A DNA stretch of 64,000 nucleotides. Origin: Isoetes taiwanensis. Its lineage: Eukaryota; Streptophyta; Lycopodiopsida; Isoetales; Isoetaceae. The notes under the pieces were generated by a model, which saw only the letters and a program-made list of their open reading frames with translations, had not been told where the DNA came from and ran no database searches. Positions 24,016-33,932 of this stretch are shown here, piece after piece. The stretch covers positions 60,001-124,000 of the forward strand of contig JAJEKV010000279.1 in NCBI GenBank assembly GCA_021234155.1, in the 5' to 3' direction. Every line of letters starts with the position of its first letter. Positions within the stretch are counted from its first letter, which is position 1. Position numbers and translations under genes: made by a program.

Positions 24016-25133
24016 AAAGGAGAATAGGTTTGCAATTCCCATGCCATTCTGGTCATCTAGGTTAAGGATATATCTAAGCTTCTCCAGCACATTGTTCTTA
24101 GCAAACATATGATAGTGTCATCTGGAAATGCCTTGCAGCTGCCTAGTTAAGCCTTTTGTATTGCAACCAAATTATTCTCTTCTGCAAACCCATAATCCTT
24201 GGACAAAACTGTGTTATTCGCTGTTCTTCGAAAATGACGGACATGAGACCTCTGCAGAGGCAATCATATATGAACAAAGAGCAGGCAAAAAATGGCAAAC
24301 AAAGAAATCGCAGCAGACTGCACTTCAGTTAAAAGAATACCTGACCTGTATTTCCTTCTAGCAGTTATCAGATCCATTTCGGCTCCTAGAGCTATGTTCT
24401 GCAAAATCCAAAGCAAACCAAAAGCCAGAGGTATTCAAACTCCCAAATCAGCAGATGACCAGAAGTGATTTACAAAATGAATTTATCAATCCACAGATCA
24501 ATAAACCCACCGAATTGATACACTGCATGCATCTACCTTTGATTCATTTGCTAAGAATCATTATGCAACAATTTTTGCAGTGTCTATTGCAACAAAAAAT
24601 ACAATTTCACATGCCCATCAGCAAGAATCGCACCTGTTTTGGAAGCCTAAAGAAGATCTATCCATTTTGGAATGGATAATATTGCTTGCCGGTGCATAGA
24701 AGATGCACAGAAAGGGGCAAAAATTTGTCGCAAATTCATTTCGGAATGGACAATATTACTTCCTGGTGCATATAAGATGCACAGAAAGGGGCAAAAATTC
24801 GTGGCAATGCATGCCCGCATGGAAAGGGGAAAAAAGGACCGCAGCTTGAAATCGTATTAAAAAATGTGAGCGATTTTTGGAAGCACCGGAATATTTTCCG
24901 GTGACCAAAACGCCAACAATCATAAGAAATTAGGCTAAAAGAAAAACCAAAAACCTTTCTCACCAAACCGGAAAAACCAAATTTAAACAATAGATAAGTT
25001 AACTTTAATGGATATCACATGGGGCCGGTACCCCCCTCCCACCCAAAAAAAAAACATTGCACGGGGTGTGTCTGAACAATAAAAGAAGTGACTACAATAG
25101 TCTGGGTTGTATGTACAACACATGGAGTGATAC
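24016..25133. other. Intergenic; includes a 74-bp tandem duplication
   Basis: 24669-24812 holds two copies (starting 24669 and 24743) of a block containing GATGCACAGAAAGGGGCAAA. The right part probably includes the decayed 3' LTR of the gypsy remnant that follows. Confidence 0.5.
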
Positions 25134-26420
25134 ATTCCCCCCTTCCCTCCCCCTTAAAGAAGAGAGACGTCATCCTCAGCATCGTTACAGTTAATCTGAC
25201 ATGATTAGCTAAATATTTTTATCACATAAGGTAATACTTCATTGAAAACTTTGTCCAAAATACAAGGTCAACAAGATTTATACATGTTTCATAGTTTTAA
25301 GTCTACAAGCACATTCCACTATATAGCACGCCTCCTTGGTTTAGGAATTCGGAAAGGAAGAAAGCTCCACTTCAAATCCCCTTTGCCTCTTCTTTGCTTG
25401 CAAATTTCCACTTGACCAAGTGTTTCTTGCATGTCATCCTCTTTGTAAGTGTGGATTCCCTTGATTGAAGGACCTTTTTAAGTTCCAAGGAAAGTTCTCC
25501 ATCTTTGAGTTCAAGATATTGGTGATCTTGCAAAGAATTGCTCTATCAGGAACATAACATGTATACAAGCTAACAATAAAAACTTTATGGACTCTTTTAA
25601 GTATGGTGGAAGATCTAGCTCATAAGCTAAGTTCTCCACTTTTCTAACTATTCTTAATGGTCCTGCCCATTTTGTGCCAATGCTTTACCGTTCTAATTCG
25701 CAATTTGTCTTTCTTAACAACAGTTTTGAGCTATACTTCATCATCTTTCTCAGAAATTTCTATCCGTGCGGTGCTTATCTGTGTAGGCCTTTAGCCTTGC
25801 TTGTGCTTGTGCTTGAGTATGCATCACGTACATCCTTGATGCTACCTTTCATGTCTTGGAGCAAATCTTGTGCCAATTGCACTTTGGATATCGGAGCATA
25901 CAAAGTTGTTGGAGTCAAAACATTGGTATCCATATGTTAGCGTAAAGGTGGCATACTCGTAGCAGAGTGCTTATCACTATTCTAAGCAAATTCAGCTAGA
26001 TAAAGGTAGTGTTACCACTGATCTTATTGATTCCATATATACATCCTCAACATATCTTCAAAGACTCTATTCAATTTTTTTCTTTTGCCCGTTCGTCGAA
26101 GAATGATATGCCATTCTCAAATGGAGCTTAATATCCAACTTTAAGGCATAATGGCTTCCTAAATTCTCCTATAAACTTAGGGTCTCAGTTGGATACGATA
26201 CCTATAGGTATGCCATGCAACTGGTATTTCCTTGAAGAAGTCGTTGCTACTCTTTCTTTCATGGTGTTCGATGTGTCTTTGGATACTATCATCAAAGGGA
26301 AGAAGAGATGAAGTGGCCAATTGCTGAAGCACATATAGCAGATAAGTCTCTGATAATTTGGAGAAGTCGTGGTAACAGACAAGTCTTTGATTACAAGAGA
26401 GAAGTCATGAATTGATCCAA
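25134..26420 (-). mobile_element. Ty3/gypsy pol remnant with 3' LTR start
   Basis: On the minus strand the translation, broken by many stops and frameshifts, shows integrase and post-integrase phrases: an AYHPQTDGQ-like region (about 26080-26110, degraded), then a TKWAGPLRIVRKVENLAYEL-like block (about 25610-25680), typical of the polyprotein C-terminal end. A purine-rich tract (reverse complement of TTCCCCCCTTCCCTCCCCC, 25135-25153) abuts TGTATCACTCC at 25134, the likely start of the 3' LTR. Not functional. Confidence 0.7.
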
Positions 26421-26567
26421 CCTACAGAAATGAAGAAAAAGGGAGGAGATAATTCATCCTTGAAAGATGGGTTATTTGGAAGAGGCGTAGAGCATTTGTG
26501 TTATGTCAGAATTACTCGTATCCAAACTTAGTAAGCAGGCTCGTGCTATGACAGATCAAAGGCTTGG

Positions 26568-27719
26568 CCAACAACCAGGGTTGGAAATTGAAGGGCTGCC
26601 CTTACTTTTTTTGTGAAGGTCAATTTAAAAAGTGGACTTTCAAATTGCATGGCATAATATAAATTAGACTTTCATTTGCATTGTTAGTGTAAAAGTAATA
26701 ATTTGCGGGCTTAATTTTTTTTCTCCTTAAAATACTTAAACCTAACAATGCACTCGCAATATTTAACACATAAAGATTGTATGAACATCATTAGATTTCA
26801 GCAAATCATTTAATTCATAAGAATTTAAAACATGAGAGTTAAGTTAAATATATAAAAGTCATATGGACATCGTCAATTTTCAAAAATAAGTACAACATTA
26901 ATGCTCATTTCAATCGAGCATTCTTTGATTCTTCTTCTCACGCCAAAGATTAAAAGTGCCATCAATATCAAGCTTCTCTTCTTCTGGTCCCGTCAATGAT
27001 AAAAACATGAGCTCATCTAGCATCTTCAAGTCAAGACGAGAGCGATCATCATCTTTTATGTAGTTTTGCTTTGAAAAACCTCTTTCACAAATGGCCATGC
27101 TACTAGGAAGCACTACTATAATTTGCGACAACTTGGCCAATTGTAGCTACAAACTACGTATCTTCATCACAATATCGTTTCCGAGAACCAATCATTTTCC
27201 ATTTTTTAAACACCTTCCCCATTTTGACAATAATATTTACTAACTCTCCTCTGCAACCATGTGCATCAACCAAGGAATATAGACCACTACCATTTTTTTT
27301 TTACCGTTATTTTACAAGGCTATGGAAAATGTAGACTTGTTCTTGAAGCTCTACTTTGTTTTTTACTTTATTTTGCATGGTTTTTAGGGTCTTGCAAGGC
27401 TTGTAGCCTTCAATTTCCAACCCTGGCTATAAGTATTATTCCTTACTTACTTCTTCTCTAATATATATATATGGTATCTATATGGTAATAGTACAATGGT
27501 TGGTTGACACATAATACATATGTACACATATTTAAAACATGGGTATAAGTGCATGGCTATGCCAAAAGTAGACTTTTCGTTGCATGGCAATTTATTTTTG
27601 TTTTTACTTGCATGTAGACCTGTTCTTGAAGGTCTACCTTTTTTTTTTTTACTTTATTTTGCATGGTTTTTTAGGTCTTGCAAGGCTTGCAGCCTTCAAT
27701 TTCCAACCCTGCCAACAAC
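26568..27719. mobile_element. hAT transposon remnant with 8-bp target duplication
   Basis: The direct repeat CCAACAAC at 26568-26575 and 27712-27719 flanks 26576-27711. The ends are inverted: CAGGGTTGGAAATTGAAGG at the left and its complement at the right (27693-27711). CAGGG-type ends and 8-bp duplications are diagnostic of hAT elements. The right terminal about 120 bp is present twice (ending at 27425 and 27711), so a terminal segment was duplicated or two copies are nested. Confidence 0.85.
26910..27140 (-). pseudogene. hAT transposase C-terminal dimerisation domain fragment
   Basis: A 76-codon minus-strand frame lies inside the hAT element. It reads LPSSMAICERGFSKQNYIK, then RSRLDLKMLDELMFLSLTGP, then NLWREKKNQR. 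This is the hAT C-terminal dimerisation domain, in which a hydrophobic helix precedes a CERGFS motif and an LW motif closes the domain. The N-terminal BED finger and the catalytic region are missing, so the element cannot encode a full transposase. The frame ends shortly after the domain with a normal stop, so the piece could be the original last exon. Substitutions look few in this part. Confidence 0.85.
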
Positions 27720-27827
27720 TATGAAAAGGGAAACTTCCGCGAGTAGGAGGTTTCCTGGAAGAAACCGCAGGCGGCACCGCCAGGGGTTTCTTCCATGAAA
27801 CCTCTTGTGGGCGGAGTTTCCCCCGTA
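27720..27827. other. Short spacer between two transposons
   Basis: GC-rich sequence with GAAAC/GTTTC phrases that partly pair with each other (AGGTTTCCTGGAAGAAACC). Nothing else recognised. Confidence 0.4.
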
Positions 27828-28159
27828 ATCTTTAGGGACCTAGAAATTTCCTTTAATCCTGTGTTTCCCTGTTCATATTTGTGATTCCCGTTCTTGATCT
27901 GTGCTTCCTGTTCAGATTTGTGGAACAAATCAAGCAAGAGAGGGACACGAAACATCTCGCAGTGTACAGAATGGGAAGAATAGCTCAAACAGGAAGGGCA
28001 AATCCAGGTATAATACTCTACAGCAGAGCTTTGCTCCAAGATCTGGCTGGAGTGGGATCGATAATGTGGATTTGCATGGCAAAAGGAGATAAATCGGGAG
28101 TAGCAGCTCCTGATCATCACTAGCAATTCTGCCTAAGAACCGAAATGGACAAAGGAAAA

Positions 28160-28222
28160 TTGAAATAAACAAAGGAAGGAAGGAAGGAAGGAAGAAATTT
28201 TTAACGTCCACGGAACCCAATC
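28160..28222 (-). mobile_element. Retroposon (SINE/LINE) 3' end with (CTTC)n tail
   Basis: On the minus strand GATTGGGTTCCGTGGACGTT is followed by AAAAATTTC and a run of CTTC units. A very similar end, GATTGGTCTCCGTGGACGAT, followed by a (TATTC)n tail lies at 48963-49030. A shared 3' end followed by different simple-repeat tails is the signature of target-primed retroposition. Confidence 0.5.
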
Positions 28223-29097
28223 GGGTTATGGGACCAGAACAAACAAAGGGGGCATAAGCCCTAACAGAACAGAGGGCCGAAGCCCAAAAAAGTAGAACAT
28301 GGGGTCTAAGCCCCGTTTCAACACAGAAATAACCAAACTAGAGCGAAACAAAGAAAATACCTAACTATACAGTAAGTGCCCATGGATCAGATGGCCACTG
28401 ATCTCAAATGATAGCTTGACCTCCCCTATAAACAGCCCCACTTCCGCCGTAGGGCGCAGCCTCTCGCGACACGACATAACTCTTCTTTCCGCCTACGAGC
28501 CGTGGCTTTGAGTCAAGTCTTCCGGACGGGAGAAGGTGGTTCCTTTCAAATGGTTGCCATGTCGCAGATGTGCAATCGAGAGAGCATCTTGAAAGCGCAT
28601 CAAGAGGTGACGAGGACGGTCAGGCCTTGCGATCGCTCAACCCGGCCGGGCCGAGACAATACCATGTGCTTGGATATGCATCACTTGGGTAAAAACCGCA
28701 GGCGGCCTCATCAGAGCAAGAGAATCACCCGTCTCCGAATACCCACAATACGTGAGGTTCAAGTATGCATCCTCGGGCAAAGTATGTGTGGATCCTTGTA
28801 TGTTGTCATCATCTTTAGGCATATCATTCACATGGTCGGGCCCGGTATCGTGGATCCATGTACTCTCGTTATCGACCTCGTGCATATCATTCACATGCAT
28901 GCCGATTGGTGCATTGTGCTAGACACCCAGCCGGCTAAAGACTATTATCTACATGGCCGTGGGCCCACGATTGTAGCAACAACTCTAGAAGCCGCACCCG
29001 ACTTTGTAAGGGTAATCTTGGCGGACATTCATTGCCGCGGGATGCGATGAGAGCATACCGCCAGTATCTTTGGCTAAAATATTGGATGCGATACGAT

Positions 29098-29493
29098 TCA
29101 TCGAGCATCAAGCCTATCTAGCGCGGCATTCAGGGATGCATCAGGAACTGGTTGTGGATCCGGCTGGGATAGAATAGGACGCTGGGGCCCAAAAGAAGGG
29201 GCTGTCTGGAGATAGGGCTCTATCGTGGGATCATAGGGCTTACCAGATGACACAGGCACCGTGATAAGGTTCTTTGCCTTGCGGGTCTCTCTGGCCATAC
29301 GTTTGATTGTACGGGTCATGCTGAGGCTATGGGGTCTCTGAAAAGCATGATTTTCAGGGGAGGCCATGTTGCTGCGAAGTCTTGTTCCGGCAAAGCTGCA
29401 GGGGAAGCTTTGTTCTGGCAAAACCCTGTTCCAGTAAAGCTCGATAGCTCAAAACCTTGTTTGGCGGCGCCACTAGATCGCCACCAAAAAATT
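29098..29493 (-). pseudogene. Retroelement-like leader and unidentified open frame
   Basis: A minus-strand frame of 107 codons ends at 29098 and is preceded upstream by TTTTTGGTGGCGATC (29479-29493), which resembles the leader just after the primer site of plant LTR retrotransposons. The product is basic at first, then Pro/Gln/Ser-rich (for example SQPDPQPVPDAS), as in many gag N-termini. Its stop overlaps an ATG of another frame (ATGA) that continues about 40 codons before a stop. I cannot identify a gag domain with confidence. Confidence 0.3.
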
Positions 29494-29559
29494 AGACCCA
29501 AAAGTTACCTAAAAAAAACCGACACTGAAATCGTCGGAAATTTCTAGGTCCCTATCTTT

Positions 29560-29829
29560 TAGTCAGCTGTGATGTATATAATATTTAATTCTGCTATGAA
29601 CCCCACACAATCACAATCAATGGAAGTATGGAGGCATTGGCATCACATAGTTGTATTCATAAACCCGCTATGAATGAAAGCATCTTAAAAAAAAAAAAAT
29701 CTCTCTAGCTATAAAGGAGTGCAAGAAAAAACAAGTCTTGGCCGATGCACGAAATCTGTTAGAAAGTTGTCCCGGATGTAGCTTAGATCTGGCACAACGT
29801 GGGCATGGCGCAATAGATTCTTGTTCGGC
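29560..29829. other. Upstream region of the PPR gene
   Basis: Presumed promoter and 5' UTR. A poly-A run lies at about 29687-29699. No TATA box is clear. Confidence 0.35.
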
Positions 29830-31602
29830 ATGGCCATGGCCATGCCCCCAAACAATTTCACCTCTAGGGACCGTATTATCCTTTCTTGTGAGAAGATCAG
29901 CAACCTTGCGACTAATCTCAGTGTAGACGTACCAATCCACAACAAAAGAGAGTTCAGAGCTTTGCACGAATTGGGACGGGACAAACAGCATTCATGGAAT
30001 GGGAACTCTCATATATCGAAATTCGCATCTCGATTACGAAAATGTTCCAAGGAGAAGGACCTTTCACAAGGTATGCGCATCCATGAGCAACTAGCTAGAA
30101 TTGGGTTGGATAGTGATAGATTTATAGGGAACCTTCTTGTGCATATGTATGGAAAATGCGGAGCCTTAGAGGATGCAAGAATTGTGTTCGATAATATGCC
30201 ACGCCGGAATTCCTTCTCGTGGAACATTATGATTGATGCTTATGTTCAGCAAGGAGATCTGCAAGAAGCAGTTGAATTGTTTGGACAAATGCCTCAGAAG
30301 GATGTGGTGTCATGGAATGCAATGATTGCAGCATATGCTCGACATAGAAAGCTCAAGGAAGCCCTTAAACTGTTTCAAGAAATGCCTGAACGTGATATTA
30401 TTTCATGGAATGCCATGCTTGCAGCTTATGCCCAACAGGGCCTTCTCAAGGAGGCCCTCGAATTCTTTGAGGAAATGCCTGAACGTGATATAGTATCCTG
30501 GAATGTTATTATTGCTGCTTATACACAACAGGGTCTTATTCTAGAAGCCCATCAAGTGTTTAACAAAATGCCCAAGAGAGATGTAGTTTCCTGGAATGCT
30601 GTTATTTCTGGTTATGCCCAGCAGGGGAAATTAGATGATGCTCTTGCTGTTTTCCAACAGATGCCTTGCCCAAATGTAGTGTCGTGGACAACTATGCTTG
30701 CAGCATGTGCTCAGCAATGTCGAGTTGACATGGCAGTTAAGCTGTTTCATCAAATGCCAGACCGTAATGTGGTTTCATGGAATACCATGATTTCAATATA
30801 TGTCAAAGCTGGGCAATTCAAGGAAGCTCTTAATCTCTTTCAGCAAATGCCTGAGCGGGATGCTGTGTCCTGGAATGCCATGATTGCTGCATATGTTCAG
30901 GACGGACAGCTGAAGGAAGCTTTACAACTTTTTAAACAGATGCCCAGACGAGATGTAGTCTCATGGACTGCTATGGTGGCAGCTTATGCAGAACATGGTG
31001 AGCTTGAAGAGGCATTTCATCTCTTTTCCCAAATGCCTAATCCAAATGTAGTATCTTGGACTGCATTAGTTGCAGCTTATGCCCAACGTGGACAGCTCAT
31101 AAGGGCAATGCAATTATTCCAGCAAATGCCTCGACGGAATGTGGTTTCCTGGAATGCCATGATAACAGGTTATGCACAACAAGGACAGCTGAAACAGGCC
31201 TATAAACTCTTTAAAGAAATGCCTCAACGAAATATGATATCTTGGAATGCCATCATTACAGCCTATGCACAACACGGATATGTCAATGAGGCACTCCAAT
31301 GTTTTGAGCAGATGCAGGTCCTGAGCACTTTGGCAAATGAAGTAACCTTTGGCAGTGTTCTTTCAGCTTGCAGCCATGGTGGTTTCGTGGATAAGGGATG
31401 CCATTATTTTGTTGCTATGAGTCAAGATCATTTTGTCACCCCTTCACTGGATCATTGTAATTCAATGGTCGCTCTCTTGGGTCGAGCTGTTCTGTTGGAT
31501 GAAGCCTCTTCGTTGCTTAATAATATTCCACACAAGCCAGATATCAGCTCATGGGCCTCAATGTTTGGTCCTTGCAGAACTTCTATCAATGAGTTAAGAT
31601 AG
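29830..31602 (+). CDS. PLS-class pentatricopeptide repeat protein, intronless, truncated E region
   Basis: PPR proteins bind organellar RNA and direct its editing, splicing or stability. One 590-codon exon opens with ATG at 29830 (two further in-frame ATGs follow within 15 bases). After an N-terminal region of about 70 residues that may include a targeting peptide, one L-like motif (GLDSDRFIGNLLVHMYGKCG) leads into eleven or twelve back-to-back 31-residue S-type motifs of the form VVSWNAMIAAYAQQGxLKEA, each ending MPxRD or MPxPN. Normal L2/S2-like motifs follow. The protein stops at SWASMFGPCRTSINELR, at the start of the E1 motif, so the E2 and DYW deaminase parts are absent. Residues 5 and 31 of the motifs are mostly N/D with some T/N and N/N. 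It could be a working RNA-binding protein or a recently truncated editing factor. Confidence 0.93.
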   Translation: MAMAMPPNNFTSRDRIILSCEKISNLATNLSVDVPIHNKREFRALHELGRDKQHSWNGNSHISKFASRLRKCSKEKDLSQGMRIHEQLARIGLDSDRFIGNLLVHMYGKCGALEDARIVFDNMPRRNSFSWNIMIDAYVQQGDLQEAVELFGQMPQKDVVSWNAMIAAYARHRKLKEALKLFQEMPERDIISWNAMLAAYAQQGLLKEALEFFEEMPERDIVSWNVIIAAYTQQGLILEAHQVFNKMPKRDVVSWNAVISGYAQQGKLDDALAVFQQMPCPNVVSWTTMLAACAQQCRVDMAVKLFHQMPDRNVVSWNTMISIYVKAGQFKEALNLFQQMPERDAVSWNAMIAAYVQDGQLKEALQLFKQMPRRDVVSWTAMVAAYAEHGELEEAFHLFSQMPNPNVVSWTALVAAYAQRGQLIRAMQLFQQMPRRNVVSWNAMITGYAQQGQLKQAYKLFKEMPQRNMISWNAIITAYAQHGYVNEALQCFEQMQVLSTLANEVTFGSVLSACSHGGFVDKGCHYFVAMSQDHFVTPSLDHCNSMVALLGRAVLLDEASSLLNNIPHKPDISSWASMFGPCRTSINELR

Positions 31603-33004
31603 CTACATATAGTTGATGTCACAATAAAGACTCCCTTTGTGCCAGTTTTTGAAATTGTTTACCCAGTGAATACAAGAGTGTGCACCAACCACAGGAAGAA
31701 AAGGATCAGTCAACAGCTTGGTGTATGTGATCTTCTGGCATGGTACTGTTATGCCTGCTGTACAAGCTTCAACGCTGTAGATATGAATGAAATTGATTTA
31801 CCTCTTTGTGTACATATCCATGACCCATCTGGATGTGAAGAATTAGCTGGCGAAAATTTGGACATGAATTTTCTGATGGTCATTGGGACTTCATTCACCT
31901 AATGATGTCCTTGTAGACCCATTCATGGCTCCCAATTTGGTTCTAAGGATGAAAAAGGGCTGCAAATTAATCACCTCTCCCAAAATTTCCTGCAATTTTG
32001 CAAGTAGTTCTACTTGTAATTTATTTAGGCAACACGCTTCATACATTATATGCTTTATGCCCTCAAACTGCTTGCAGGTATCAGTACACTGCCAACTGGC
32101 ATAAAACACTGAAGATGCATGTTCAATCTCTGCCACTACCTATTAACATGTGTTGGTAGGTCAGAGTCCAATCTTTTAGCAAGAACCTTGCTCTAATGAC
32201 GTGAACTTCATTGAAAAAGCTTGCTGATAACAGGAAAACTTGCACTCTCAACTGTGCTTCATTAATGGCAATATCAGTTGCAATGCTCAAGATGTGCCAG
32301 GTTAGGAAGGAAGGATCGTTGGAAAGCTTCAACAAGACAATATTTCAAGGTCAGGAATGAAGATTCGTTGGAAAGATTTAACAAGACAATATTTCAAGGA
32401 CAGGACTAAAATTTTCTGGTAGTCAGTTCTGTATGAACCAGCAGATTATACTGGGGCTATTCACCTTCTTTTGAATGTTTCCTGGAAAGGAAGTTTGTTC
32501 CCCCAGATTTGACTGAATACAAGATCTACCCTAGGGCCTTATGTCTTTCAAGATGCCTTGAATTGGATGTTGTGATCTTAATGATGTGAACTATTCGGCA
32601 AATGTATGTCAATTGGATACAGATACTCTAGAGAAAACTTTTTAACTTCGCCAGGGTTAGTTTACAAAAGATCTTTGTGCAACGCCTAGGCTTACTCCGC
32701 TATGCAAAGAGTTGCGACTTATATTTACTCGTTCAAGAACTTGTAGGCTAGAAGTCAACTTTTATGGCGGCTTTGCCATCTGTTATGATGATGTGAAAAC
32801 GCATTGCACAATTGCTTGTTTAGTGTCATATGCTATAACCATGCATGACTCTTGGGACATGTGAGGAAGCTTACAGAATAGGAATTGACTATGTATCACC
32901 CAGCCATGATCTGGACTTATTGGCTGGGAATAAGGGTTAGGATTGGGTGCCCTATCCTCAAGTTCGTTCATTTTATTTGCAAGCAAATCTTCAAATTCCT
33001 AGGA
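31603..33004. other. 3' flank of the PPR gene, no gene seen; contains a small tandem repeat
   Basis: 32304-32402 is a two-copy tandem repeat (period about 49) sharing AACAAGACAATATTTCAAGG. The remaining short frames have no recognisable domain. A fused E2/DYW continuation of the PPR gene was looked for in the first few hundred bases and not found. Confidence 0.5.
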
Positions 33005-33036
33005 GAGAATCATGCGATCCACTTGAGAGAATCAAT

Positions 33037-33426
33037 GTGATTGTCTCGAGTTAATCATGCTGAGGTGGTGCCTATATGGCAAGATTCGCCCCCAATGGTT
33101 TTGCTTTGAATCTGCTGCCTGACCCCTGAATCTGCTAGGAAGGCTTCCATGCATGTTTCAAGGTGCATGACGTGATTAGCTCAGGACCATCACAAATTCT
33201 AGGTCTTCTAACATATTGTCATCTAAAAAATTACCCATTGCATTTCACGAAGCGTGATTAGCTCGAGATAATCACAAATGATATATCTTCTTTTAAAAGA
33301 TTTCCTATGGTGTGATTCGCTCGAGACAATTTCGAGAAATCACAAAATCTAGGCCTTTTGACATATAGTCTATCGAAAGGTTCTCTTATGTGCGTGGCAT
33401 GAAGCGTGATTAGCTCAAGCAATCAC
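33037..33426. repeat. Cluster of five degenerate 22-bp palindromes
   Basis: Sites of the form GTGATT-N10-AATCAC with a central CTCGAG or CTCAAG occur at about 33037, 33172, 33254, 33312 and 33406. The copy at 33254-33275 pairs at 20 of 22 positions. The spacers between them are related (CACAAAATCTAGG(T/C)CTT, ACATATTGTC), so this is a diverged tandem array of roughly 75-90-bp units. Confidence 0.65.
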
Positions 33427-33932
33427 AAGATTCTTGAAAAACAAAACACACTTTTGAATTTCTTGTTACGAACTTTTCCCTTCCTTCCAATTCCAGGGTT
33501 TTCTCCCTGATTGTTTTAGTTTGAGATCTTTGTATTCACTTCATAGCTTGGGATTACTGCAATATTCTGTCAAAAGTTTGCACATACACTATTATACACA
33601 CTATTATCCACACAGCTTAAACAAACAAAGTATAAATTAAATTACAGACATTTACACTAAACTATTACATATTAAATCTTCTTACAATTCATAACACAAT
33701 GTTCATTAAACTGAAATACACAGGGTTCCAAATCCAGAAGTTCAACTGCAAAACAGATTGCAAGAATGAGTTCAACTGAAACTCATGCCAATACCAAAAG
33801 TTTATAAGTCTTCTATATCCACAAGTTCAAAACTGCTATATGTCCAGAATTTCGTTGAATCCACAAATCCATAAGTTCTTCCAAAATCCACAACTTGAAT
33901 TACATCTCAGAAATCCAGAATACAATCCATCA
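33427..33932. other. Intergenic, nothing recognised
   Basis: AT-rich sequence downstream (on the minus strand) of the recombinase pseudogene. Confidence 0.5.

Larger units (their letters stand above)
27828..29559. mobile_element. 1.72-kb TIR-bounded element with 6-bp target duplication
   Basis: AGGGACCTAGAAATTTCC (27834-27851) is perfectly inverted at 29536-29553. Both outer flanks are ATCTTT (27828-27833 and 29554-29559). This defines a cut-and-paste-type element or a compound insertion. The interior has no transposase. It includes a retroposon tail at about 28160-28222 and retroelement-like minus-strand frames at 28.6-29.5 kb. Family not assigned. Confidence 0.6.

Noticed and set aside
23348-24108. 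Minus-strand frames of 131 and 123 codons
   Set aside because: They are translations of a dispersed repeat, with internal copies of the same block; no known protein.
28502-29050. 182-codon plus-strand open frame
   Set aside because: Lies inside the TIR-bounded element opposite retroelement-like frames; no recognisable motif and repeated HIIHM phrases come from a DNA repeat.
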